DNA of 64,000 bases, from positions 1 to 64,000 of the forward strand of contig JBNKRV010000074.1 in assembly GCA_050296935.1 (NCBI GenBank), written 5' to 3'. Every line of letters starts with the position of its first letter. Position 1 is the first letter of the stretch. The position numbers and the translations under genes were made by a program. Under the pieces are notes generated by a model. That model had not been told where the DNA came from and made no database searches. It saw nothing but the letters and a program-made list of their open reading frames with translations. This stretch comes from Saccharicrinis sp050296935. Lineage in GTDB: Bacteria > Bacteroidota > Bacteroidia > Bacteroidales > Marinilabiliaceae. Below, in pieces: positions 17,736-25,362 of this stretch.

Positions 17736-18854
17736 ATGATTGTTTTTGGAGCACATAATATCATATCTTCTCTGGGCTGGACCAGCAATGAAAATTTTTC
17801 AAACATTGTTAACGGTAAAACTGGATTAAAAATTCAAACAGATACTAGATTGTCTGATATTCCCATTCCTGTTGGCCTTATTGATAATGGAGAAATTCAA
17901 AAACAATTGGCGGTTCATTCTGATTTAGCCGGATATTCACGATTAGAACAGCTTTCCATTTTATCCTTAAAGCAAATTGTTACAACTATCGACGTTAAGA
18001 ATGCCAGAACAGGATTTGTATTTAGTACAACAAAGGGGAATGTCGGGTTTTTAAATAGTATTGAAGCCGATAAGAATGTTTATTTGGCTCAAACGGCATG
18101 CAATATTGCCAATTATTTTGGCTTTGTAAATGCTCCTCATATTATTTCTAATGCCTGCATATCAGGTCTGGCTGCTATAGTCTTTGCAAAACGTATGATT
18201 GTTTCCGGTGTGTATGATCAGGTTGTGATATCAGGAGCTGATGTCTTATCGAAATTCATTGTTTCCGGTTTTCAGTCATTTCAATCTTTGAGTCCGGAAC
18301 CATGTAAACCCTATGATGCCAATCGTGATGGCTTATCTTTGGGTGAGGCGGTGGGCTCTGTAATTTTGTCAAAATCAGAGGATTCTAATGCTGAAGGAGC
18401 TGTAGAGGTAGTGAATGGAGCCATCAGTAATGATGCCAATCATATCTCCGGTCCTTCCAGAACCGGAGAAGGTTTGTACAGAGCTATTCAACAATCTATA
18501 GGTAATCATGCTCAGATAGATGTTATTTCTTCACATGGAACAGCAACTCCATATAACGATGATATGGAATCTCATGCGATATACAGAAGTGGTTTTTCGG
18601 AGGTTCCGGTTAGCGGACTAAAAGGGTATTTGGGACATACTTTAGGTGCAGCAGGTATTATTGAGTCGATTATCTCCGTAATAGCCTTAAAAAATAATGT
18701 AATTATAGCCACTAAAGGATTGCAACAACAAGGTGTAATTCAGCCCATAACAGTGGCTAAAGAGAATATTAAAACTACCACAAAAGAGTTGTTGAAATTA
18801 ATGTCGGGTTTTGGTGGATGTAATGCTGCCGTTTATTTTAAAAAACATGTGTAA
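17736..18854 (+). CDS. Beta-ketoacyl-ACP synthase (KS2)
   Basis: The 372-residue thiolase-fold protein is a little short for FabF but has a full active site: Cys141 in SNACISGLAAIV, His267 in SSHGTATPYNDD, Lys296 and His301 in LKGYLGHTLGAAG. The C-terminal MSGFGGCNAAVYF matches the last strand of ketosynthases. The gene overlaps by 8 nt the gene for a half-length, Cys-less KS-like protein, suggesting a KS/chain-length-factor-like pair. Which chain length it works on cannot be told. Confidence 0.88.
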   Translation: MIVFGAHNIISSLGWTSNENFSNIVNGKTGLKIQTDTRLSDIPIPVGLIDNGEIQKQLAVHSDLAGYSRLEQLSILSLKQIVTTIDVKNARTGFVFSTTKGNVGFLNSIEADKNVYLAQTACNIANYFGFVNAPHIISNACISGLAAIVFAKRMIVSGVYDQVVISGADVLSKFIVSGFQSFQSLSPEPCKPYDANRDGLSLGEAVGSVILSKSEDSNAEGAVEVVNGAISNDANHISGPSRTGEGLYRAIQQSIGNHAQIDVISSHGTATPYNDDMESHAIYRSGFSEVPVSGLKGYLGHTLGAAGIIESIISVIALKNNVIIATKGLQQQGVIQPITVAKENIKTTTKELLKLMSGFGGCNAAVYFKKHV

Positions 18855-19395
18855 GATTATCAAGGAACTCGTTATAGAACAAGGTTCGGTTCTACTGAAT
18901 GGTGCTTTGTTTTTTAAGGGAGAATCTCAGGAAATTAATCCGTTTTTAAAATCCTTATATAAATTCCTCGACCTGAAATACAGGAAGTTTTTCAAGATGG
19001 ATTTGCTTAGTAAGCTGGGACTTTTAGCTACAGAAATTCTTAGTGATGGAGTAGCGGAAATGCATTCAGAAACAGATGAGGTCGCATTGATATTTGCAAA
19101 TACATCGTCATCATTAAATACAGATGCCAATTACCAAAAAAGTATAGCTGAAATTCCCAGTCCTGCTGTTTTTGTTTACACACTACCCAATATTGTGATT
19201 GGAGAAATCAGTATCCGTCATAAATTTTATGGTGAGCATATGTTTTTTATTCAGCAGGAATATAATAAAAAGGAATTGCTAAGATATACCGAAACCTTGT
19301 TTGCAGAAACAAGTACAAAATATGCAGTAGTGGGTTGGCTTGAAGTGGATATGGAAGATAAATATAATGTGCAACTTATGTTGTGTTCTAAATAA
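18847..19395 (+). CDS. Half-length ketosynthase-like protein without catalytic Cys
   Basis: The 182-residue protein looks like only the first half of a ketosynthase. IFANTSSSLNTD (residue 82) fits the strand before the dimer region, PNIVIGEISIRHKFYGE (114-130) fits the N-x-x-x-G-x-I-x-I-x-x-x-x-x-G segment just before the nucleophile, and YAVVGWLEVDME fits the strand after the nucleophile helix. In place of the TACSSG loop it has FFIQQEYN, so there is no nucleophile, and the His/Lys/His half is absent. Similar short proteins are often misnamed 3-oxoacyl-ACP synthase. It starts inside the end of KS2 (8-nt overlap) and precedes ACP2 by 17 bp. Confidence 0.72.
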   Translation: MCKIIKELVIEQGSVLLNGALFFKGESQEINPFLKSLYKFLDLKYRKFFKMDLLSKLGLLATEILSDGVAEMHSETDEVALIFANTSSSLNTDANYQKSIAEIPSPAVFVYTLPNIVIGEISIRHKFYGEHMFFIQQEYNKKELLRYTETLFAETSTKYAVVGWLEVDMEDKYNVQLMLCSK

Positions 19396-19412
19396 TTTTG
19401 AAAATTGAAATA

Positions 19413-19670
19413 ATGAGTGAGTTAAAAGAAGAGTTAAAAGTAAAACTAATTGAGCAGTTAAACCTGGAGGATTTTAGTGTATCTGATATTGAAGATAATG
19501 ACCCTTTATTTGATGATGAAGGATTGGCATTGGATTCTATTGATGCATTGGAAATAATCGTTCTGCTTGAAAAAGAATATGGTATTAAGCTGATTGATCC
19601 TAAAAAAGGAAAAGACATTATGCAATCGGTTCAGACATTGGCTGACTTTATTGAAAGTAATAGAAATTAA
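19413..19670 (+). CDS. Acyl carrier protein (ACP2)
   Basis: An 85-residue ACP with DDEGLALDSIDALEIIVLLE; the Ser in ALDSIDAL is the phosphopantetheine site. It differs from ACP1 in having DPLFDDEG and a Lys-rich loop (IDPKKGKDI). Two ACPs are usual in aryl polyene loci (ApeE/ApeF). I start at the ATG 19413; an in-frame TTG 15 nt upstream is less likely. KS3 follows after 23 bp. Confidence 0.92.
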   Translation: MSELKEELKVKLIEQLNLEDFSVSDIEDNDPLFDDEGLALDSIDALEIIVLLEKEYGIKLIDPKKGKDIMQSVQTLADFIESNRN

Positions 19671-19693
19671 TTTTGAAACAATATTAATAATCT

Positions 19694-20872
19694 ATGTCAA
19701 AAGATATTGTTATAACAGGATATGGAGTCATCTGTTCTATTGGAACAAATGCGCAGGAATGTTTGGAATCCTTAATGAATAAACGTTCAGGTATTGGCAA
19801 TATCAGATATTTAAAATCGGTACATAAAGATTCATTTAAGTCAGGGGAAGTTAAAATGAGTAATCAGGAATTAGCCGAAAAGCTGCGGTTACCATCATTT
19901 GAAAAATACAGTCGTACTTCCCTGTTAGCCATGGTGGCAGCCAATGAAGCTATTACTATGGCTAATCAACTTAATGGAGTTAAAGAAAGAACTGGAGTTG
20001 TTTCTTCTACCACAGTTGGAGGAATGGATATTACCGAAAATAAATACTTAAAGAAAACAGCAGATTATTTGTATTTATTAACTCATTCCTGTGGAGATTC
20101 TACTAAAAAGGTGGCCGGGTTTATAAATGCAACCAATTATTATACTACTTTAAATACAGCATGTTCATCCGGTACCAATGCTTTAATTCATGGAGTACGA
20201 CTTCTGAAGAATAATATACTTGATAGAGTTGTTGTAGGAGGCGTAGACGCATTAACCATGTTTACATTAAATGGTTTTAATTCATTAAAAATATTAGATG
20301 CAGACCTTTGCAAACCATTTGATGCCAATCGTAAAGGATTGAACTTGGCAGAAGGAGCTGGTTTTATTGTATTGGAAAGGCAGGAGAAATCTACCCGATA
20401 TGCATGTAGAGTAAGTGGTTATGCAAATGCTAACGATGCATATCATCAAACAGCCTCATCGCCAGAAGGTGCAGGTGCTTTTCTTTCTATGATGGAAGCC
20501 TTGAAAATGAGTGGATTAGAAGCTGAGGATATTGATTACATAAATGTTCATGGTACAGGTACAGATAACAACGATTTTTCTGAGGGGGCTGCATTAAACC
20601 GGGTTTTCGGAAAAGGCAAGGTACCTCCTTTTTCATCTACTAAATCATATACCGGACATACTTTAGCCGGAGCGGCAGGTATCGAAGCTGTTTTTTCCGT
20701 TTTAGCTATTCTGAATAATGTGATGTATCCCAATCTTAATTTTAAGGATGTTATTGAAGGATTGGATTTAGTTCCGTTAACAGAGGTAGTAAAAGATAAG
20801 GAAGTTAAAAATGTATTGTCAAATTCGTTTGGGTTTGGAGGCAACAACTCAACTGTAATATTTTCAGAATAG
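19694..20872 (+). CDS. Beta-ketoacyl-ACP synthase, FabF-like (KS3)
   Basis: A 392-residue ketosynthase with the full catalytic set: Cys157 in LNTACSSGTNAL, His286 in NVHGTGTDNND, Lys317 and His322 in STKSYTGHTLAGAAG, and the closing SNSFGFGGNNSTVIF. It is the most canonical FabF-type enzyme of the three in this locus. A Cys-less KS-like gene begins only one base after its stop, so the pair resembles the ApeO/ApeC heterodimer of aryl polyene synthesis, where the KS extends the polyene on ACP. Confidence 0.9.
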   Translation: MSKDIVITGYGVICSIGTNAQECLESLMNKRSGIGNIRYLKSVHKDSFKSGEVKMSNQELAEKLRLPSFEKYSRTSLLAMVAANEAITMANQLNGVKERTGVVSSTTVGGMDITENKYLKKTADYLYLLTHSCGDSTKKVAGFINATNYYTTLNTACSSGTNALIHGVRLLKNNILDRVVVGGVDALTMFTLNGFNSLKILDADLCKPFDANRKGLNLAEGAGFIVLERQEKSTRYACRVSGYANANDAYHQTASSPEGAGAFLSMMEALKMSGLEAEDIDYINVHGTGTDNNDFSEGAALNRVFGKGKVPPFSSTKSYTGHTLAGAAGIEAVFSVLAILNNVMYPNLNFKDVIEGLDLVPLTEVVKDKEVKNVLSNSFGFGGNNSTVIFSE

Positions 20873-20873
20873 T

Positions 20874-21851
20874 ATGGATATTTATATTAAATCATCGGAT
20901 TCTATAAATGCACAATTGAGTTTAGAAAGTGATCTTCCTACATCACATGAAATCACCGGATCAGCGTATTATAATTGTATCAATCCGGATTATAAAAAGT
21001 ACATAAGTCCAAAATTACTGCGTCGGATGAGTCCCATAATTAAAAATGGGGTTGCCTGTAGTTTGTCGGTATTAAAAAAGGCCAATATAGAACAGCCGGA
21101 TGCAATTATTGTAGGAACAGCCCTGGGATGTATCAAAGATACAACCGGTTTTTTAAGCCAGTTAATTCAAGAAAACGAAGAATTACCGCATCCAACCTGT
21201 TTTATTCAATCCACACACAATACCATAGCTGGTCAATTAGCCTTATTGTTGTCGTGCCATCAGTACAATTTAACTTTTTCACAAATGCATATTTCATTTG
21301 AAACGGCACTGTTGGATGCTCAGATGTTATTGTTTGAAGAAAAAGCTGAAAATGTTCTGGTTGGTGGGGTAGATGAAATGTCGGAAAATGCTTATAACCT
21401 GATAAATGGATTGGATTGTTATAAGAATACGATCCCCGGAGAAGGTGCCGGTTTTTTTATTTTGAGTAGTGAAGAATCGCAGGTGAAGTTTAAAGGTGTT
21501 AGAATAATAAATGGCACAGAGATTGACTTTACCAGGGAGTTAAGTTATTTATCAATTACACCAGAGGACATTGATATGGTAGTTGGCGGAGATAATTTTA
21601 CGGAAGATAAAGCATATTCAGAATTTCATAAATTATTTGCCAATAAGCCATATTTATGGTACAAACCATTTATGGGTGAATTTGGAACGGTGTCGTCAAT
21701 TGCATTGTGGCTTGCTACAAAAGTTCTGGAAGGCAAACAGGTTCCCGGGTGTTGGATTAAAAACGGAATCATACCCCGGAAATTTTCCAACATATTAATT
21801 TATAACAAGGTAGGAAACGAACAAAGCCTGATGTTGTTGTCGGCTCAATAA
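20874..21851 (+). CDS. Ketosynthase-like chain-length-factor-type protein (non-catalytic)
   Basis: The 325-residue protein keeps the thiolase-like outline (IIVGTALGCIKDTTGFL, FIQSTHNTIAGQLALLL, NVLVGGVDEMSE) but lacks every catalytic residue. The nucleophile loop reads FSQMHISFETALLD, with Ser/Phe/Glu where Cys should be, and the last His loop reads WYKPFMGEFGTVSSIALWL, where GH is replaced by GE. It is also about 70 residues shorter than KS3. Such proteins act as the CLF half of KS-CLF dimers in type II systems and set chain length. Its position directly after KS3 supports that pairing. Confidence 0.82.
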   Translation: MDIYIKSSDSINAQLSLESDLPTSHEITGSAYYNCINPDYKKYISPKLLRRMSPIIKNGVACSLSVLKKANIEQPDAIIVGTALGCIKDTTGFLSQLIQENEELPHPTCFIQSTHNTIAGQLALLLSCHQYNLTFSQMHISFETALLDAQMLLFEEKAENVLVGGVDEMSENAYNLINGLDCYKNTIPGEGAGFFILSSEESQVKFKGVRIINGTEIDFTRELSYLSITPEDIDMVVGGDNFTEDKAYSEFHKLFANKPYLWYKPFMGEFGTVSSIALWLATKVLEGKQVPGCWIKNGIIPRKFSNILIYNKVGNEQSLMLLSAQ

Positions 21852-21859
21852 AGCAAAAA

Positions 21860-22600
21860 ATGAAATTCAGGATTCTCCTTTATATATATATCGGTATCGT
21901 TTTAAGCATTTTATTCGTAAATGTTGAGTTTTACAATAGGGTGATTTGGATTGCTGCTATTTCTGTTTTTTTTACAGGAATGGTGGTGTTGGGAGTATCT
22001 GTTATGAGGTTGAACTTTTTTATTCATTCATTCTCAGAAATATATACAAAAGATAAGGAAATAGCATTAACCTTTGATGATGGTCCGGATCATGAGATAA
22101 CGCCCCGGATCATGGATCTGCTTAAAGAATTTAATGCAAAGGCTACTTTTTTTTGTATAGGGAATAAAATCAATGAAGAAAAAGAAGTGATACAAAGAAT
22201 GCTGCAAGAGGGACATTCAATCGGGAATCATACATTTGAGCATTCCAATTCATTTCCATGGTGGAGCGTTATAAAAATGAAAGCATCGATTGCTCAAACC
22301 GATGAAGCATTAAAAGAGGCCGGGGTAAATGAAATTAGTATGTTTCGTCCTCCTTTTGGAGTCACCAATAATTTAATAGCAACAGCTATAAAGCAGACTA
22401 ATAAAAAGTGTGTTGGCTGGAGTATCAGAACAAAAGATACGTGCAGGTCGGTTGATGAAGTTGTAAATAAGGTAAAAAAAGAACTCAAGCCAGGAGATAT
22501 TGTTTTGTTACATGATACCCATCCTGATATTTTGACTGAGCTTCGTGAAATTTTAATCTATTGCAGACAGAAAGGATTTAAACCGATAGCGTTAAATTGA
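21860..22600 (+). CDS. Polysaccharide deacetylase (NodB-type), membrane anchored
   Basis: The 246-residue protein has two N-terminal membrane segments (about residues 4-22 and 28-48) and then a NodB domain: TFDDGPDHE with the catalytic base and metal Asp, HTFEHS metal ligands, RPPFG, and VLLHDTH near the end. The catalytic site should face the periplasm. It may deacetylate a sugar on the lipid acceptor of the polyene or another envelope glycan. The gene lies 8 bp after the CLF-like gene, so it is part of the operon. The substrate is not known. Confidence 0.82.
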   Translation: MKFRILLYIYIGIVLSILFVNVEFYNRVIWIAAISVFFTGMVVLGVSVMRLNFFIHSFSEIYTKDKEIALTFDDGPDHEITPRIMDLLKEFNAKATFFCIGNKINEEKEVIQRMLQEGHSIGNHTFEHSNSFPWWSVIKMKASIAQTDEALKEAGVNEISMFRPPFGVTNNLIATAIKQTNKKCVGWSIRTKDTCRSVDEVVNKVKKELKPGDIVLLHDTHPDILTELREILIYCRQKGFKPIALN

Positions 22601-22613
22601 TAAAGAAAATATC

Positions 22614-23246
22614 ATGTTAAAGAATTTTGTTTTAGTAGTATTTGTTGTATTCATTTCTGGTATTACCGTTGCTCAGGAAAAAGGAAAACCGGTTAGTGTT
22701 GAAGCTCTTCAAAAAGAGATGATCGCAAAAACCGCCGGAATTCAATCTGTTTGTTGTGATTTTATTCAGGAGAAACACATGGAGTATCTTGAAACTGTCA
22801 TTACTTCAACAGGTAAATTGATTTTTGATACCAGGAATCGTTTACGCTGGGAGTATCAAAAACCTTTTGAGTATTTAATAACGATCAATAATGGTCAATT
22901 TACAATTAGTACCGATGGTGAAACAAATACATACGATATTAATTCTAATCAGATGTTTTCTAAGATTAGTGAATTAATAATCAGTTCGGTAAATGGAACC
23001 ATTTTTACAGACTCTAATTTTAATGTTCAGGCATTTGATAAGGAGAATGAATATGTGATTTATCTTGAACCCAATATTCCGGAATTGAAAGAGGTTTTGA
23101 ATAAAATTGAAATGCACATTGCTCAAAAGGATTTTTCAGTGAACAAGGTAGTGATGTATGAAATGGATGATAATTATACGGAGATCAGTTTTATAAATAA
23201 GAAGTTTAATGAAAGTTTACCTAATCATATCTTTACTGCTAATTAG
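22614..23246 (+). CDS. LolA-like outer-membrane lipoprotein carrier protein
   Basis: A 210-residue periplasmic protein: signal peptide to about residue 20 (VFISGITVAQ), then a LolA-type fold with CDFIQEKHMEYLETVITSTG and LIFDTRNRLRWEYQKPFEY, the lines that mark LolA/DUF4292-like carriers. LolA homologues inside aryl polyene loci are thought to ferry the lipidated product through the periplasm. The two Cys at residues 43-44 are unusual for LolA. Its 3' end overlaps the next gene by 38 nt in another frame, so the two are probably made together. Confidence 0.82.
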   Translation: MLKNFVLVVFVVFISGITVAQEKGKPVSVEALQKEMIAKTAGIQSVCCDFIQEKHMEYLETVITSTGKLIFDTRNRLRWEYQKPFEYLITINNGQFTISTDGETNTYDINSNQMFSKISELIISSVNGTIFTDSNFNVQAFDKENEYVIYLEPNIPELKEVLNKIEMHIAQKDFSVNKVVMYEMDDNYTEISFINKKFNESLPNHIFTAN

Positions 23247-23796
23247 TTTGTGCTTCTCTTCCTGTTCTTCGACAAAGAATTTTAATTCTGAGGTAAAGGA
23301 TATTCTGCAACCATTAACCGGCGGAAATAAATCGGCACTATACAAAGTCAGGATAAAAGTGTTTGATAACTTTTTTTCAGGACTGGTACTTTTTAAATAC
23401 AATAAGGATAGGAATGATTACAATATTGTTTTGTTTACAGAGGTTGGTCTTACGTTGTGCGAGTTCTATTTTGTCAATAATCAAATGGAAATTAAAAAAG
23501 CCAGCAGTTTATTTCAGAGTAAAATAGCTCAGAAAACACTTGCTGAAGATTTTGGATATCTGATTTGTGAAACAGGAGAACTAAAACAAGTGTCTGACGA
23601 CGTATTTATTAATTCAGAGAAGATTAGATATACTATTAGTGCAGAAGACCAAGTGAATAGGATTAGAAAGAGGAGGTTGATAAATGGTATTGAAATAGAT
23701 CTCGAAAATTACTCACAAGGTGTTCCTTCAAGTATAAAGTTCAATCACCATGGTATAAAGTTTAATATGGAGTTATCTCTGCTAAAAGTAAGTTAG
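23209..23796 (+). CDS. Lipoprotein of the pigment locus, possible LolB-like partner
   Basis: The 195-residue product has a lipoprotein signal: MKVYLIISLLLISLCFSSCSST, with Cys19 as lipid site. The mature part is beta-rich (YKVRIKVFDNFFSGLVLFKY, FTEVGLTLCEFYFVNN), which would suit a LolB/LolA-type half-barrel that binds lipid. I do not recognise a named family. Its start lies 38 nt inside the end of the LolA-like gene, and the dehydratase gene begins one base after its stop. A LolA carrier plus an outer-membrane lipoprotein acceptor is the standard Lol pairing, so this role is a fair inference. Confidence 0.72.
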   Translation: MKVYLIISLLLISLCFSSCSSTKNFNSEVKDILQPLTGGNKSALYKVRIKVFDNFFSGLVLFKYNKDRNDYNIVLFTEVGLTLCEFYFVNNQMEIKKASSLFQSKIAQKTLAEDFGYLICETGELKQVSDDVFINSEKIRYTISAEDQVNRIRKRRLINGIEIDLENYSQGVPSSIKFNHHGIKFNMELSLLKVS

Positions 23797-23797
23797 T

Positions 23798-24166
23798 ATG
23801 TTGTTGAATGATTTTTTTACATATAACGTTGTTGATAAAGAACAAGATAAATGGAATTGTCAGATTGAGATTAATCCTGACCATGAAATTTACAAAGGTC
23901 ATTTTCCGGGTTTACCGATAATGCCGGGTGTTTGTCAGGTTCAGATCGTTCAGGAGGTTATCAGTGATCTTTTAAAAATGAAATATAAGTTACGGGGAGC
24001 GAGAGATATAAAGTTCTTAAATTTTATTGATCCCCGGCAAACTACTGAATTAAATCTGGAATTATCAGTAAAGCAAAATGAAGAAGATTCTATTTCGGTT
24101 TCTGCATTAATGCTTAATGAGGAGGTTAACTTTTTAAAAATGCGATCTGTTTTTTCGAAGCTATAA
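23798..24166 (+). CDS. FabZ-like beta-hydroxyacyl-ACP dehydratase (ApeI-like)
   Basis: The 122-residue hotdog protein has the FabZ signature IYKGHFPGLPIMPGVCQVQ with catalytic His35. Fourteen residues later, where FabZ has the catalytic Glu, it has Gln49. So it carries the His half of the dyad but lacks the acid, the reverse of the hotdog protein at 16186. In FabZ dimers the His of one subunit works with the Glu of the other, so these two could build one active site as a heterodimer. Its stop and the next start share one base (TAATG). Confidence 0.83.
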   Translation: MLLNDFFTYNVVDKEQDKWNCQIEINPDHEIYKGHFPGLPIMPGVCQVQIVQEVISDLLKMKYKLRGARDIKFLNFIDPRQTTELNLELSVKQNEEDSISVSALMLNEEVNFLKMRSVFSKL

Positions 24167-25362
24167 TGAACGGAGAATTGAAAAATATGAGTCTGGCGGA
24201 GGAGTTTGATTTACTGAAATGTTGTGTTATTATACCAACCTATAATAATGAGCAATCATTAGCCGAAGTGATTGAGGATGTAAAAAAATATACATCCAAT
24301 GTGATTGTTGTTAATGATGGAAGTACCGATTCCACAAGTCAGATATTACTGGATTTGGACGGGGTTGATATTATAAATTACCCCAATAACAAGGGAAAAG
24401 GTTATGCCATTCGACAAGGATTTAAAAAAGCTCTTGATCTGGGGTTTCATTATGCAATAACCATTGATTCAGATGGCCAGCATTATGCCAGAGACCTTTC
24501 TGTATTTATAAATTATTTGAAAGAAAATTCAAATTGCTTATTGATTGGTTCCCGTTTTATGGAGGGAAAAGATCAGCCAAAAGCAAGTGAATTTGCCAAT
24601 AAATTCTCCAATTTCTGGTTTCAGGTCGAAACGGGAATTAAGTTGTCGGATACGCAATCCGGATACCGTTTATATCCCATCAAAGCCATGGAAAAAAAGA
24701 AGTGGTTTTGTAATAAATATGAGTTTGAAACTGAAGTAATCGTAAGAGCTGCATGGCAAGGTTTAAAAGTAAATTGTGTGCCAATAGATGTTTTCTATCC
24801 ACGTCAGGAGGAGCGGGTAACTCATTTTCGACCTTTCAAAGATTTTTTCAGAATCAGTGTATTAAATACGATTCTGGTCACACTTGCTTTTTTATTTTAT
24901 CGCCCTAAAATGATTTTTCGGGAGTTTAAAGGTAAAAGTATAAAAGAAATCTACCACACTTATGTGCGTAATTCAAACGAAACCATTGGAAGGATGGCCG
25001 CAGCCATTGGTTTTGGTGTGTTTATGGGAGTTCTTCCGGTTTGGGGATATCAATTGCTGATCGGGTTTTTATTCGCACACTGGTTTAAACTCAATAAGGC
25101 CTTGTTTTTTATAGCTGCAAATATTAGTATTCCTCCTATGATTCCATTTATTCTTTATTTGAGCTACGTAACCGGTAGCTTTTTGATGGGGCAAGGAAGC
25201 TGGACGGTGAATACTGATTTAAATATTCAGTCCATCTCAACAGATATTAAACAGTATTTAATAGGAGCCACTGGATTAGCTATTATTATGGGCGGTATGT
25301 TTTATGTAGCATCCTATTTAATTCTCTCACTTTTTAAATCGATGAACAAGCAAAATGCATAA
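24166..25362 (+). CDS. Family 2 glycosyltransferase fused to DUF2062 membrane domain
   Basis: Residues 18-245 are a GT2 domain: CCVIIPTYNNEQSLAEVI, then VVNDGSTDST, ITIDSDGQHYARD (metal-binding D-x-D) and the LSDTQSGYRLYPIKAME acceptor motif, resembling dolichyl-phosphate mannose synthases. Residues 270-395 hold a DUF2062 domain (NETIGRMAAAIGFGVFMGVLPVWGYQ..., then two to three membrane helices). At 398 residues both parts are full length. A GT2 of this type is a regular member of aryl polyene loci and could put a sugar on the lipid anchor. The gene overlaps the exporter gene by 8 nt. Confidence 0.85.
   Translation: MNGELKNMSLAEEFDLLKCCVIIPTYNNEQSLAEVIEDVKKYTSNVIVVNDGSTDSTSQILLDLDGVDIINYPNNKGKGYAIRQGFKKALDLGFHYAITIDSDGQHYARDLSVFINYLKENSNCLLIGSRFMEGKDQPKASEFANKFSNFWFQVETGIKLSDTQSGYRLYPIKAMEKKKWFCNKYEFETEVIVRAAWQGLKVNCVPIDVFYPRQEERVTHFRPFKDFFRISVLNTILVTLAFLFYRPKMIFREFKGKSIKEIYHTYVRNSNETIGRMAAAIGFGVFMGVLPVWGYQLLIGFLFAHWFKLNKALFFIAANISIPPMIPFILYLSYVTGSFLMGQGSWTVNTDLNIQSISTDIKQYLIGATGLAIIMGGMFYVASYLILSLFKSMNKQNA

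Noticed and set aside
20548..20847. 99-codon minus-strand frame
   Set aside because: It is antisense to KS3 and shows Asn/Thr/Pro-rich shadow composition.
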